From the NCBI GenBank assembly GCA_007693535.1, contig REDK01000093.1:1-64000 (forward strand): a stretch of 64,000 nucleotides of DNA, read 5' to 3'. The notes under the pieces are model-generated. The model was not told the origin of the DNA. It was given only the letters and a program-made list of their open reading frames with translations, and ran no database searches. The DNA is from Chromatiaceae bacterium (GTDB taxonomy: Bacteria; Pseudomonadota; Gammaproteobacteria; Chromatiales; Chromatiaceae). A program made the translations under genes and the position numbers. Positions within the stretch are counted from its first letter, which is position 1. Each line of letters opens with the position of its first letter. Shown piece after piece: positions 47,316 to 56,768 of this stretch.

Positions 47316-48626
47316 TCAGTCGGAACGCCAGCGCAGGGCCGCCTCCACGGTCACGAAGGAGCCGAATACGAGCACCAGATCATCGGCCGCCGCCGCCGCG
47401 ATGGCCCCGGCCAGGCCGGTCTGAAGATCCGGATAGCACAGCGGCGCCACCGCCGGCACCGCGACTCGCACCGCCGCTTCCAGGGCGTCCCCGGGCAATC
47501 CACGCGGACCCGGGGCCGGTGCCAGATGCCATTGCTGAATGAGTGGTGCCAGCGCCGCGCTGATCGCCACCGCATCCTTATCGGCCAGAGGGGCAAACAG
47601 GGCATGCCGACGCCCCCGACAGGGAAAGGCGGCCAGGTTGTCGGCCAGTGCGGCAGCCGCCTGGGCATTGTGGGCGACATCGAGGATCAGGGTCGGGCGC
47701 CCGGGCAAGACTGTAAAACGCCCTTCCAGGCGCACCCGATGCAGGCCCTGGCGAAGCGCACTCACCGGCACCGGCAGGCGCCGCTGCAGACAGTGCACCG
47801 CACACAGGGCGGCAGCAGCATTATCGTACTGAATACGCCCCCGCAGGGCCGGCGGCGGCAACGCCGCACGCTCGCTGCCGGTCGGACCGCGCCAGGTCCA
47901 TTGCGCCGGCTGTGCCGACCAGTCGAACTCCTGTCCCAGTTGGTAGATCGTCGCCCCGATCTCCGCGGCACGCGCACGCAACCGCGGCGGTGGCTCGCGC
48001 TGCCCGATGATGGCGGGACGGCCAGGGCGGAAGATACCGGCCTTCTCGAAGGCGATCTGGTCCGGCGCCTCGCCCAGCCAGGCGGTGTGATCGCGACCGA
48101 TCATGGTCACCAGGGCACAGTCGGCGTCGATGATATTGACGGCATCGAGGCGGCCGCCGAGCCCGACCTCCAGGATCGCCACTTCGATCCCGGCGCGCAC
48201 GAAGAGGTCCAGCGCCGCGAGCGTACCGAACTCGAAATAGGTCAACAGGGTCTCGCCGCGAGCGGCATCGATTCGCGCAAAGGCGGCACAGAGGTCGCCA
48301 TCCGCGATCTCCACCCCAGCGATGCGGATGCGCTCGTTGTAGCGAAGCAGATGTGGCGAGGTATAGGCGCCGGTACGATAGCCACCCGCCTGATACCAGG
48401 CCTCCAGATAGGCGACGCAAGATCCTTTACCGTTGGTACCGCCGACGCTGATGACCGGACAGGGAAACGCGCCAGGCGTGCCCGCCCGGCCTGGCACAGG
48501 GAACAGCCGCGCCCACACCGAGGCAACCCGCTCCAGGCGCAGTTCGATACCGGCTGGATGCAGCGTCTCCTGCCAGCGCAGCCAGTCAGCGAGGCTTGAG
48601 AAACGCACCGGGGGTTGTTCGCGCAA
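47316..48626 (-). CDS. folC: Bifunctional dihydrofolate synthase/folylpolyglutamate synthase
   Basis: 436 residues. Adds glutamate to dihydropteroate and to tetrahydrofolate. VGGTNGKGSCVAYLEAW (about 60-76) is the ATP loop; YTSPHLLRYNERIRI, EVGLGGRLDAVNII and HTAWLGEAPDQIAFEKAGIF are family signatures. DVAHNAQAAAAL is the Mur-ligase-type C-domain motif. The TTG at 48626 has AGG three bases ahead; a GTG at 48608 would give the common RFSSLADWL start. Twenty-one bases separate it from ihfB, so the two conserved blocks are fused here. Confidence 0.93.
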   Translation of the reverse strand: MREQPPVRFSSLADWLRWQETLHPAGIELRLERVASVWARLFPVPGRAGTPGAFPCPVISVGGTNGKGSCVAYLEAWYQAGGYRTGAYTSPHLLRYNERIRIAGVEIADGDLCAAFARIDAARGETLLTYFEFGTLAALDLFVRAGIEVAILEVGLGGRLDAVNIIDADCALVTMIGRDHTAWLGEAPDQIAFEKAGIFRPGRPAIIGQREPPPRLRARAAEIGATIYQLGQEFDWSAQPAQWTWRGPTGSERAALPPPALRGRIQYDNAAAALCAVHCLQRRLPVPVSALRQGLHRVRLEGRFTVLPGRPTLILDVAHNAQAAAALADNLAAFPCRGRRHALFAPLADKDAVAISAALAPLIQQWHLAPAPGPRGLPGDALEAAVRVAVPAVAPLCYPDLQTGLAGAIAAAAADDLVLVFGSFVTVEAALRWRSD

Positions 48627-48647
48627 ACCTGAACGACCGGGGCTGGC

Positions 48648-48995
48648 TCAGTGGCCGCCCGCCGCCACCTTCACCGGTGGCATCGCCTCCTCGACGGCCG
48701 CAAACTCGGCCTGATAGGCATCGTTGACCCGATCACGCAGCTCTTTGCCGGGCTTGAAATGAGGCACGTATTTGCCGGTCAGGGCGACGGCATCGCCGGT
48801 CTTGGGGTTGCGCCCAACCCGCGGCGGCCGATAGTGCAGCGAAAAACTGCCGAAGCCGCGAATCTCGATCCGCTCGCCAGCGGCAAGGGCCGCGCTCATC
48901 TGCTCCAGGATGCAACGCACAGCCAGTTCCACGTCCTTGTAGGCCAGATGACTTTGCTCCCGCGCCAGGGCCTCGATGAGTTCGGATTTCATCAT
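48648..48995 (-). CDS. ihfB: Integration host factor subunit beta
   Basis: 115 residues. IhfB with IhfA bends DNA at specific sites. [20 protein letters not shown] begins as in E. coli IhfB; the DNA-contact region [20 protein letters not shown] and GRNPKTGD give the bending arm, and [14 protein letters not shown] completes the family core. The C-terminal tail is about 20 residues longer than E. coli. The start at 48995 aligns with homologues. It is downstream of rpsA, as usual. Confidence 0.95.
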   Translation of the reverse strand: MMKSELIEALAREQSHLAYKDVELAVRCILEQMSAALAAGERIEIRGFGSFSLHYRPPRVGRNPKTGDAVALTGKYVPHFKPGKELRDRVNDAYQAEFAAVEEAMPPVKVAAGGH

Positions 48996-49171
48996 AGCGG
49001 TAGGCCTGCAATGCCAGGACGTGCCCGGCCGGCTGGCCGGATCGACAGGTTGGGGCATGTGGATAGCGGCAATGGAACGGCAGCGATGGCACGAACGGCA
49101 TTGACCGCGACGGTAGCGGGCGGCATACAGCCAATCCCCCGGGAGCATAAGATCAGCTAACAGGGTCAGGC
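48996..49171. other. ihfB leader region
   Basis: About 175 bases upstream of ihfB. I see no strong promoter pair. An ihfB promoter within or beyond the adjoining repeat is expected, because rpsA ends 730 bases upstream. Confidence 0.3.
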
Positions 49172-49338
49172 GATTTCTCTAAACCTTCATACCAGCCGAC
49201 TGGTCTTGACGCCCGCCTTCGGCGTCGGACTAGCAGTCACAGCGCTTACCCTGCTCCCGCGAGCCATCCTTGAGGGCGAACGTCAATCCTGCGTCATCTG
49301 GCCTGGGTCACCTGGCATAAAAGTTTCCGGTCATCGCC
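49172..49338. repeat. Dispersed intergenic repeat, copy A
   Basis: 167 bases matching 56124-56277 in the same orientation. Common features: GATTTCT at the start, a hairpin GACGCC-N7-GGCGTC (49208-49226 here), CGTCAATCCTGCGTCATCTG and AGTTTCCGG-CATCGCC at the end. This copy has a 14-bp insertion (cctgggtcacctgg) relative to the other. It lies between ihfB and rpsA. Confidence 0.8.
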
Positions 49339-49725
49339 AAAGAGCCCGGTCACCGGCGCCTGTCCCGACGTCGCCCCGCAACCGAACTCCGGGCTTGGAC
49401 GGCGGAAGTGGGTTCCCAACCGTCGGTCGCGAACCCGGCCCACCGCGCGGCCGCCGGGGCGGCTGATCCCGAGGCCGAATTCAGCGCTGATCCGGGCGCT
49501 CCTCGGGGCCTCGATTCGTTCTGGGACCTAGGGTTACACCTGACACCGTGCCCAATGCTGGCCGGGGCGCTGCATCCAGAGGGGTCGCTGCGGGCCGACC
49601 CCGCGGACCGGGCTTACGGCTGAACCGGAGCACCCATCCGGCAGGTGCGCCCGTCCCTCGCAAGACCGGCAACCCTGACGGCACTGCATGTTGCTGCCCG
49701 GGCCGGTCTGCGCAGGCGCGGCTAC
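49339..49725. other. Gap downstream of rpsA
   Basis: 390 bases with no supported gene. Nothing in it resembles a known RNA or an obvious terminator of rpsA. Confidence 0.35.
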
Positions 49726-51405
49726 TCAATCCTTGGCGGCCTCTTCGAGCTGTTGCTTGAGCAGATCGCCGAGGGTAGAGGTACCGGCCTGGGCCTCGCG
49801 GGCATAGCCTTTGATGGCAGCCTGCTCGTCGGCAAAGTCCTTAGCCTTGATAGAGAGGGAAATGCTGCGATTCTTGCGGTCGACACCGACAAACTTGGCC
49901 TCGACCTCCTCGCCCGGCTTGAGCACGGAACGGGCATCCTCGACCCGATCGCGGGAGATCTCCGAGGCGCGCAGGTAGCCATCCACGCCATCGGCCAATT
50001 GCACGCTGGCACCCTTGGCGTCCACCTCGAGGATGGTGCCGGTGACGATACTGCCCTTCTCGTGCAGGGCCACGAAGCTGGAGAAGGGGTCCTTGTCGAG
50101 TTGCTTCACCCCCAGGGAGATGCGCTCGCGCTCGGGGTCCACCGAGAGAACCACGGTTTCCAGCAGGTCGCCCTTCTTGTAACGGCGCAGGGCCTCTTCG
50201 CCGGATTCGTCCCAAGAAATGTCCGACAAGTGCACCAGCCCGTCGATGCCGCCGTCGAGGCCGATGAAGATACCGAAATCGGTAATCGACTTGATCTGCC
50301 CGGAGACATGATCGCCCTTCTTGTGATTGGCGGAAAATTCGTCCCAGGGATTCATCTGGCACTGTTTGATGCCCAGCGAGATACGGCGGCGGTCCTCGTC
50401 GATGTCGAGCACCATGACCTCGACCTCGTCACCCACCGAGACCACCTTACTGGGATGAATATTCTTGTTGGTCCAGTCCATCTCGGAGACGTGCACCAAG
50501 CCCTCGACCCCTTCTTCGATCTCCACGAAACAGCCATAGTCGGCGATATTGGTGACCTTACCGAAGACCCGCGCATGCTCAGGATAGCGCCGTGAGATAT
50601 TCACCCAGGGATCCTCGCCCATCTGCTTCAACCCGAGCGAGACCCGCTGGCGCTCGCGATCGAACTTGAGCACCTTGATCATGATCTCCTGGCCGATCTC
50701 GACCACCTCGGAGGGGTGCTTGACGCGCCGCCAGGCCATGTCGGTGATGTGCAGCAGGCCGTCGATCCCTCCGAGATCGAGGAACGCGCCATAGTCAGTG
50801 AGGTTCTTGACCACGCCCTTGAGTTCGAGCCCCTCCTCGAGCCGCTCCAGCAGGGCCTCGCGCTCGGCGCTGTATTCCTCTTCGACGACCGCGCGGCGGG
50901 ATACCACCACATTATTGCGGCGGCGATCGAGCTTGATCACCTTGAACTCGAGGTCTTTGCCTTCAAGGTAGGCGGTGTCCCGAACCGGGCGCACATCGAC
51001 CAGTGATCCCGGCAGGAAGGCACGGACATTGCCAAGTTCCACCGTGAACCCGCCCTTGACCTTACCGTTGATGATGCCCTTGACCGTCTCCCCATCATCG
51101 AAGGCGTGCTCCAGCGCATCCCAGGCAGCGAAGCGCTTGGCCTTTTCCCGCGACAGCCGGGTAACGCCGAAGCCATCCTCGACGGCGTCGAGGGCGACCT
51201 CCACCTCGTCGCCGATTGCGACCTCCAGACTACCATCGGCGGCGATGAACTGATTACGCGGGATGATGCCCTCGGACTTCAAGCCGGCATTGACGATGAC
51301 GGCATCAGGCGTGATCGCCACCACCTCTCCGGTGATGATGGTCCCCGGTTGCAGCTGGGTATTGGTCAGGCTCTCTTCGAAGAGTTCGGCAAAGCTTTCG
51401 GTCAT
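49726..51405 (-). CDS. rpsA: 30S ribosomal protein S1
   Basis: 559 residues. S1 binds mRNA at the 30S subunit. Six S1 repeats are visible: from [18 protein letters not shown] (about 22-40) through [76 protein letters not shown] and [19 protein letters not shown]. The ATG at 51405 gives [13 protein letters not shown], the standard start. It has no good Shine-Dalgarno (AGGA lies 12 bases away), which fits the known autoregulated, weak-SD leaders of rpsA. Between cmk and ihfB, the conserved order. Confidence 0.98.
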   Translation of the reverse strand: MTESFAELFEESLTNTQLQPGTIITGEVVAITPDAVIVNAGLKSEGIIPRNQFIAADGSLEVAIGDEVEVALDAVEDGFGVTRLSREKAKRFAAWDALEHAFDDGETVKGIINGKVKGGFTVELGNVRAFLPGSLVDVRPVRDTAYLEGKDLEFKVIKLDRRRNNVVVSRRAVVEEEYSAEREALLERLEEGLELKGVVKNLTDYGAFLDLGGIDGLLHITDMAWRRVKHPSEVVEIGQEIMIKVLKFDRERQRVSLGLKQMGEDPWVNISRRYPEHARVFGKVTNIADYGCFVEIEEGVEGLVHVSEMDWTNKNIHPSKVVSVGDEVEVMVLDIDEDRRRISLGIKQCQMNPWDEFSANHKKGDHVSGQIKSITDFGIFIGLDGGIDGLVHLSDISWDESGEEALRRYKKGDLLETVVLSVDPERERISLGVKQLDKDPFSSFVALHEKGSIVTGTILEVDAKGASVQLADGVDGYLRASEISRDRVEDARSVLKPGEEVEAKFVGVDRKNRSISLSIKAKDFADEQAAIKGYAREAQAGTSTLGDLLKQQLEEAAKD

Positions 51406-51769
51406 GGGTTGGGATGTTCCTGGCGTCCGCGCCAAACCTCGCCGGGATCGGGAATCGGGTGCCATCGCACCCGCGTACGGGCAGACCGGAATACCCGGCC
51501 GCTGCCCCCTTTCCGCACCGAGGGGTTACGTTGATGAAACAGGCTGGCGCGCCGGCGCCAGCCAGACTGAGTGAATCCTGTCCGGTCGATCTCGCCGGCG
51601 CCCACCGCGGTGGCTGCCGCCAGTACTCGCATGGGCTGCCTGGCAACCTCGGACCTGGGCGTTAAGGCACCGGCGAGGGGCCCCGCGCATCACATGTCCG
51701 GGCGCTGGTGATCTGGGCGAGGGAACACCGGACGCACGTCGCAAGGCCCGCTGGTCGGTCTAGTGCGAG
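51406..51769. other. rpsA leader
   Basis: 364 bases between cmk and rpsA, both on the - strand. S1 leaders in gammaproteobacteria carry structured translation-control elements; one may be present, but I cannot draw it with confidence from sequence alone. No gene and no clear promoter seen. Confidence 0.35.
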
Positions 51770-52564
51770 TCATTCCGCCAACCGCTCAGCGACCGTGCGA
51801 TCGGAGATGGTCGGATCAGGACCGGGCAGGACGCGCTGCACCACCTCCAGCGCCTGGGCGAAGACGGCCTCGATGGACCGCTGCGTCGAATCGATCACGA
51901 CCGCGTCGGGTGGGATCGTCAACGGGCTGTGAGCGCGTTCGCGATCCCGCGTGTCGCGTTCCCGAAGGGCCTGGACAAGGTCGGGCAGGTTAGCATCCAT
52001 CCCCTTGTCCTTCAACTGTTTATAGCGCCGCCGGGCACGTTCCTCGGGGCTTGCATCAAGATAGATTTTGACCGCCGCAGCAGGGAAGACCTGCGTGCCC
52101 ATGTCGCGCCCGTCGGCGACCAACCCCGGTGGTTGCGCGGCCGCCCGTTGCCACGCCAGCAGGGCCTGCCGCACTGGCGCATGCACCGCCACGCGCGAGG
52201 CTTCCACCCCTGCGGCAGCACTGCGGATCAGGACCGTGACGTCCTCGCCATTCAGAAGCACGCGCTCGCCATCGAAACCGATGCACAGGGCGGCCGCCAG
52301 CCGGCCCAAGGCCGGCCCGTCGTCGAAACTGATCCCGGCCCGCCGCGCGGCCAGGGCGAGCGTGCGATAGAGGGCGCCGCTGTCGAGCAGATGCCAGCCG
52401 AGATGGGCTGCCAACCGCGCCGCGATGGTGCCCTTGCCGGTCCCCGACGGCCCGTCGATACAGATCACCAGCACTGACTGCGCCTGAACGGCTATCGGCG
52501 TGGCGATCTCATCGGCTATGGGCTCCGACCCGGCTTCCACGTCGGCGTTGGTCACGGGCGTCAT
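51770..52564 (-). CDS. cmk: Cytidylate kinase
   Basis: 264 residues against about 225 in E. coli. Phosphorylates CMP and dCMP. The P-loop IDGPSGTGKGT is at about 36-46; LLDSGALYRTLALAA follows; GLVADGRDMGTQVFP and IYLDASPEERARRRYKQL (LID) are the other markers. A 30-residue N-terminal extension precedes the domain. The start ATG at 52564 overlaps the aroA stop in an ATGA, so the genes are translationally coupled. Confidence 0.94.
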   Translation of the reverse strand: MTPVTNADVEAGSEPIADEIATPIAVQAQSVLVICIDGPSGTGKGTIAARLAAHLGWHLLDSGALYRTLALAARRAGISFDDGPALGRLAAALCIGFDGERVLLNGEDVTVLIRSAAAGVEASRVAVHAPVRQALLAWQRAAAQPPGLVADGRDMGTQVFPAAAVKIYLDASPEERARRRYKQLKDKGMDANLPDLVQALRERDTRDRERAHSPLTIPPDAVVIDSTQRSIEAVFAQALEVVQRVLPGPDPTISDRTVAERLAE

Positions 52565-53901
52565 GCGCATGCCTCGGTGATGCCGAGCCCGGCCGCGACT
52601 GCCAGGTCGGCAAAGCCCGGAAAGGATGTGCCCACGTTGCTGCAGTCCTCGATCTGGATCGGCGCTGCGGCTCGCAGCGCCGCCATGGCGAAGGCCATGG
52701 CGATCCGGTGATCCCCGTGACTGTGGATCTGCCCGCCTCCGAGCAACGCCGCGGCGCCGCGGCCGCCGATGCGCAGACCGTCGGCACGGGGCTCGGCAAC
52801 GACACCGATCGCATCCAGGCCCGCGGCCATGACCGCGATGCGATCGCTCTCCTTGACCCGCAGTTCGGTTGCCCCGGTGAGCAGGGTCTCGCCATCGGCA
52901 CAGGCAGCAGCGATGAACAGGGCCGGGAACTCGTCGATGGCCAGGGGCACTTGCGCCTCCGGGATGCGAATCCCCCGCAGCGGGGCCGATCGCACATGCA
53001 GATCGGCCACCGGCTCAGCGCCGAACTGGCGCGGATTCTCGATGCTGATGTCCGCACCCATGGCCTGCAGCAGGGTCAGGATGCCGGCACGGGTCGGATT
53101 GATCCCCACCTGCTCCAGGATCAGGTCCGACCCTGGCGCGATGCTAGCGCCGACCAGAAAGAACGCGGCCGAGGAGATGTCGGCCGGAATCGCGATTGGC
53201 GCTGCCCGCAGGCGCTGCCCGCCCACCAGTCGAATCCGGTTGCCGCTCGTCTGCACCGGCCAGCCGAAGGCGCGCAGCATGCGCTCGGTATGGTCGCGGG
53301 TGGGCGCAGGCTCGGTGATATCCGTGATCCCGTCGGCATACAGACCGGCCAGCAGCAGGCTCGACTTGACCTGGGCACTAGCCACCGGCAGAGCATACTC
53401 GATGGCATCCAGTCGGGGCACTGGCATGATGTGCAGCGGTGCTGTCCCCGCCGCAGTGGTGCGAATATCTGCCCCCATCGTGGCCAGCGGCTCGGTGACG
53501 CGGCGCATCGGACGGCGAGATAGCGAGGCATCGCCGGTGAGGGTGCTCGGGAAGGTCTGTCCGGCCAGCAAGCCTGCCAGCAGTCGCATCGAGGTGCCGG
53601 AGTTGCCCAGATCCATGGGTCCGGGTGCGGCCCGCAAACCATTGAGACCGACCCCATGGATCAGCAGCCGCCCGCTATGTGGCCCCTCCGCCTGCACCCC
53701 CATGGCGCGAAACGCCACCAACGTCGCCAGGCTGTCGGCCCCTTCCAGAAAGCCACTAACCTCGGTGCTGCCGTCGGCGAGGGCGGCGAGCATCACCGCG
53801 CGATGCGAGATGGACTTGTCGCCGGGTACCCGAAGACGCCCGCGCAAGGCCCCACCGGGGGCGACCTCGAAGCGTATGCCCGCGGCATCGCGAGTCATCA
53901 T
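52561..53901 (-). CDS. aroA: 3-phosphoshikimate 1-carboxyvinyltransferase (EPSP synthase)
   Basis: 446 residues. Sixth step of the shikimate pathway. PGDKSISHRAVMLAAL with catalytic K29, the PEP-binding LGNSGTSMRLLAGLLAG (about 95-111), SSAAFFLVGASI, IPEAQVPLAIDEFPALFIAA and RVKESDRIAVMAAGL are conserved. The ATG at 53901 gives MMTRDAAG. It leads the cmk-rpsA block, and a candidate promoter lies about 370 bases upstream. Confidence 0.95.
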   Translation of the reverse strand: MMTRDAAGIRFEVAPGGALRGRLRVPGDKSISHRAVMLAALADGSTEVSGFLEGADSLATLVAFRAMGVQAEGPHSGRLLIHGVGLNGLRAAPGPMDLGNSGTSMRLLAGLLAGQTFPSTLTGDASLSRRPMRRVTEPLATMGADIRTTAAGTAPLHIMPVPRLDAIEYALPVASAQVKSSLLLAGLYADGITDITEPAPTRDHTERMLRAFGWPVQTSGNRIRLVGGQRLRAAPIAIPADISSAAFFLVGASIAPGSDLILEQVGINPTRAGILTLLQAMGADISIENPRQFGAEPVADLHVRSAPLRGIRIPEAQVPLAIDEFPALFIAAACADGETLLTGATELRVKESDRIAVMAAGLDAIGVVAEPRADGLRIGGRGAAALLGGGQIHSHGDHRIAMAFAMAALRAAAPIQIEDCSNVGTSFPGFADLAVAAGLGITEACA

Positions 53902-54274
53902 CGACGACCCCACACGGGCCTGGTGATCGACCCGCTGAATAACCGGCCGTGTCGGCCACCACGGTTGCCGCCGGCACCCACGGCTCGGGGCGGTCCCTCC
54001 GGCAGCTTGGGGCAAGGCGCCGCTAGGCATACCGATGCGGCAAGCGGGCCAGGCAGAAGCAGGGATGGATTGACCATGCAGGACTAGGAGCGAGCAGCGC
54101 GGTATGGTAGACCCGGTGATCAGGGTGGGCGGTCGCCAGGCTTTCAGATTGGATTCGCCAGGTCCGCCGTATGAGGGTCATCGACGGCACTGGAACATGT
54201 CACCGGTCGACCATCACTGAGCACCAGGGAGGCAGGTGCCAGTGACAACCAGGACGCGAGTCAGCAAACCGGCC
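53902..54274. other. Long aroA leader
   Basis: About 370 bases without a supported gene between the candidate promoter and aroA. Nothing recognisable as a riboswitch or small RNA. Confidence 0.3.
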
Positions 54275-54303
54275 ACAATAGCGCAAGCACCTTTATCTGT
54301 AAA
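54275..54303 (-). promoter_or_regulatory. Candidate sigma-70 promoter for the aroA-cmk-rpsA genes
   Basis: On the - strand TTTACA (54303-54298), 17 bases, then TATTGT (54280-54275). The local sequence is A+T-richer than its surroundings. Confidence 0.45.
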
Positions 54304-54311
54304 CGCCTGGA

Positions 54312-54494
54312 TTATGGAGCGGATTGCGCGCCGTCACCCTCGTCCTGACCCGCGGATTCCCCGGACACGGCCGCCATGCCGGCATCCCGGCGGGACGCGG
54401 CCCGCTCCGCCCGCAGTCGGCGCATCTTGAGAACCTGGGACAGGGCGAAGGCGAACAAGACCAGATCGCCAAGGATGACGGCCAGTAGTTTCAT
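54312..54494 (-). CDS. Small membrane protein of unknown function
   Basis: 60 residues. One membrane helix (LLAVILGDLVLFAFALSQVL, about 3-22) followed by a basic segment KMRRLRAERAASRR and an acidic tail. No family recognised. It is 22 bases downstream of the NAD(P)-binding protein gene and in the same direction, so likely part of the ubiG unit. No strong ribosome site precedes the ATG. Confidence 0.5.
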   Translation of the reverse strand: MKLLAVILGDLVLFAFALSQVLKMRRLRAERAASRRDAGMAAVSGESAGQDEGDGAQSAP

Positions 54495-54516
54495 CAGGAC
54501 AGCGGCAGGCGTTGGA

Positions 54517-55140
54517 TCAGCTGATGGCCGGGGTCTGGTGCAGATATTGCTGATCGTTGAGTTGGCGGACGACAAACTCGGCCACGTCCGCACGCGCGAC
54601 CCGGGTGGCCTTGATGGCCCGATCGGTACCGCTCTGATACTGGCCGGTGGGAGCACCGTCGGTGAGGCCGCCGGGACGGACGATGGTCCAGTCGAGGCCA
54701 CTGGCGCGGATCAGCGTTTCTTGCTCTTCCTTGGCCGCCATGATCTGCTTCAGGGTCAGTCGCATCAGCACACGAAAGAAGGCCGGCACCTGTCCAATGC
54801 TGTCCCCTACGCCCATCGAGGTGACGGCGATCAGCCGCCGTACCCCCTGTGCCTGCATCGCGGCAAGGATCTGCGCGGTGCCGGCAGCCTCCACCGGCGT
54901 CGCCGCGCCACGGGTTCCGAGCACGCAGATGACGGCCTCGCTACCCTGAACACAGTCGGCGACGGGTTGTGGCTCACGAACATCGCCCGGAATCAGAATC
55001 AGCGCCTCATTGCCGGCGGCCAGTCCGGCCAATCGCGCCGGGTCACGGACCAGGGCGCGGATGGTGTGACCCTGCGCCAGGGCCTGCTCGACCACGTGCC
55101 GGCCGGTACCACCGGTCGCACCGAATACAGCGACGATCAT
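54517..55140 (-). CDS. NAD(P)-binding Rossmann-fold protein (NmrA/SDR-like)
   Basis: 207 residues. MIVAVFGATGGTGRHVVEQAL is a nucleotide-binding GxxGxxG motif at the N-terminus (G7-G13). The order then fits extended/atypical SDR proteins that bind NAD(P)H: ALILIPGDVREPQPV, VICVLGTRG, RRLIAVTSMGVGDS and WTIVRPGGLTDG (about 148-159). Such proteins can be oxidoreductases or redox sensors; the substrate is not known. Its ATG overlaps the ubiG stop by four bases (ATGA), so the two are coupled. Confidence 0.85.
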   Translation of the reverse strand: MIVAVFGATGGTGRHVVEQALAQGHTIRALVRDPARLAGLAAGNEALILIPGDVREPQPVADCVQGSEAVICVLGTRGAATPVEAAGTAQILAAMQAQGVRRLIAVTSMGVGDSIGQVPAFFRVLMRLTLKQIMAAKEEQETLIRASGLDWTIVRPGGLTDGAPTGQYQSGTDRAIKATRVARADVAEFVVRQLNDQQYLHQTPAIS

Positions 55141-55895
55141 GCCGCATCCTCCACGCGCTGAAACAGCATCATGTAGTTGACCGCCAGCGACCTGGTGTAG
55201 GCGAAGGCGCGGTTAAATGGATTGATCCGCACCCCGGTCTGCTGCAGCAGTTGAAACCCCTCGCCGACCCCGGCCATGAGTTCTGCCGGGCGCACCAGCT
55301 TGCGGTAATGATGGGTGCCGCGGGGCAACCAGCGCAATAGGTATTCGGCGCCGATGATGGCAACTAGCCAAGCCAGCGGGGTGCGATTGATGGTGGAGAT
55401 CAGCATCAACCCCCCTGGCCGCACCAATCGCCCACAGGCGGCCAGGAATTCTGGCAGGTGTTCCACGTGCTCAACCACCTCCATGTTCAACACCGCATCG
55501 AAGGTCACGCCGGTGGCGGCCAAGTCATCGGCGGTGATCAGGCGATAGTCGATAGCGAGCCCGCTCCAGTCGGCATGCAGTTGCGAAACGCGAATGTTCT
55601 TCTCGGCCACCTCGGTGCCGGTGACCTCCGCGCCGAGGCGGGCGACCGACTCGCTGAGGATACCACCGCCGCAGCCGATATCGAGGATGCGCAGCCCAGC
55701 CAAGGGTTGCGCACTGGCCGGATCGCGGCCGAAAGCGCGGCTCAGATGCTCGCGGATGTAGGCGACGCGAAAGGCGTTGAGCCGGTGCAAGGGCCAAAAT
55801 GGTCCTTGATCATCCCACCAGCGGTGGGCCAGATTCTCAAAGTAGGCGACCTCCTTCGGGTCGATGTCCGGGGCACTTAGGTGGACGCTGCTCAT
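55137..55895 (-). CDS. ubiG: Ubiquinone biosynthesis O-methyltransferase UbiG
   Basis: 252 residues. Carries out two O-methylations of ubiquinone synthesis with SAM. DPKEVAYFENLAHRWWDDQGPFWPLHRLN (about 12-40) and RILDIGCGGGILSESVARLGA (about 68-88) are UbiG hallmarks; FDAVLNMEVVEHVEHLPEFL and HHYRKLVRPAELM follow. GGAG is six bases before the ATG at 55895. The stop overlaps the next gene. Confidence 0.96.
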   Translation of the reverse strand: MSSVHLSAPDIDPKEVAYFENLAHRWWDDQGPFWPLHRLNAFRVAYIREHLSRAFGRDPASAQPLAGLRILDIGCGGGILSESVARLGAEVTGTEVAEKNIRVSQLHADWSGLAIDYRLITADDLAATGVTFDAVLNMEVVEHVEHLPEFLAACGRLVRPGGLMLISTINRTPLAWLVAIIGAEYLLRWLPRGTHHYRKLVRPAELMAGVGEGFQLLQQTGVRINPFNRAFAYTRSLAVNYMMLFQRVEDAA

Positions 55896-56123
55896 GCTGG
55901 CTCCGTTGGGCTTAATTGCCTTGGGCTGAAGTGGGAAATCGTGCCCCGGCCCAGCCATTGCAAGGTGCTGTTGTCGAACTAGGACCACCGGGGTTAGCCT
56001 GTGTGCCTTGGCGTTGGTGTGTCATGACCGTGGCGCCGCGGTCCAGCGTCGGCGACCGGCCCCGCTGGGGCTGGTCGTAACCGGTCGCGACCCGGCAGCG
56101 CCAGACCCGCGCGCTTCGTAGGT
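55896..56123. other. ubiG leader
   Basis: About 230 bases upstream of ubiG, no gene or clear promoter recognised. It adjoins the dispersed repeat. Confidence 0.3.
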
Positions 56124-56277
56124 GATTTCTGTCGGCTTTCATACCATCTGAGCTGGTCTTGACGCCCGCCTTCGGCGTCGCACTGGCGGTCACCGCGCGT
56201 GCGATCCTCCCGCCAGCCCGCCGTGAAGGCGACCGTCAATCCTGCGTCATCTGGCATCAGAGTTTCCGGCCATCGCC
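56124..56277. repeat. Dispersed intergenic repeat, copy B
   Basis: Partner of 49172-49338, same orientation, with the GACGCC-N7-GGCGTC hairpin at 56161-56179. It lies between ubiG and the frameshifted lipoprotein. Confidence 0.8.
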
Positions 56278-56371
56278 TGAGGCGCGATACCGATTACGCT
56301 GCCATCCTAGCCGACCTTCCGCCTCTCCTGAGCGCCACACGCCCACCCGCATCGACCGGCCGAGATGCCCT

Positions 56372-56712
56372 ATGCAACTGTCCCTGTCGTTCCCATTCCT
56401 ATTGGCGCTGGCACTGGTCGGCTGTTCCGCAGCGGCCAGCCCGCCCGGGGCGGCGGATACCGGCCGGCGATTGATCGAGGTCGCCCGGGCCGACGGTTCT
56501 CGCCAGTGAGACGGACTCGGGCGAGCCGCTGGGGGCCGCGGTCGCGGCACTGGCTGCCGCCGGCATTCAGATCTACGCCAGCCACACCGGAAACGATGGC
56601 ATGCTGCGTCCGCAGGTCTGCGGAGCCCCCACCGGCAGCGTCCATGTACTCAGCATCCGGCAGGCAGACCTGGCCGCGGCCGCGACGCTCGGCTTTCGTC
56701 CGCTGCCACCAT
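56372..56712 (+). pseudogene. Frameshifted small lipoprotein
   Basis: The ATG at 56372 starts a lipoprotein signal MQLSLSFPFLLALALVGC (lipobox LVGC, C18). The frame ends at 56509. The next frame continues without stops from about 56500 as TDSGEPLGAAVAALAAAGIQ, IYASHTGNDGMLRPQVCGAP, then LGFRPLPP and a stop at 56710-56712. A single-base change near 56505 would join the two into a protein of about 113 residues. Family unknown. Confidence 0.5.
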
Positions 56713-56768
56713 GATCCCGGTCGGCGGCACCGGCAGGCCGGTGACGGGGCTTGGGCGGACGCCGCCGA

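Noticed and set aside
52769..53926. A 385-residue open frame on the + strand
   Set aside because: It is antisense to aroA and has no recognisable domain.
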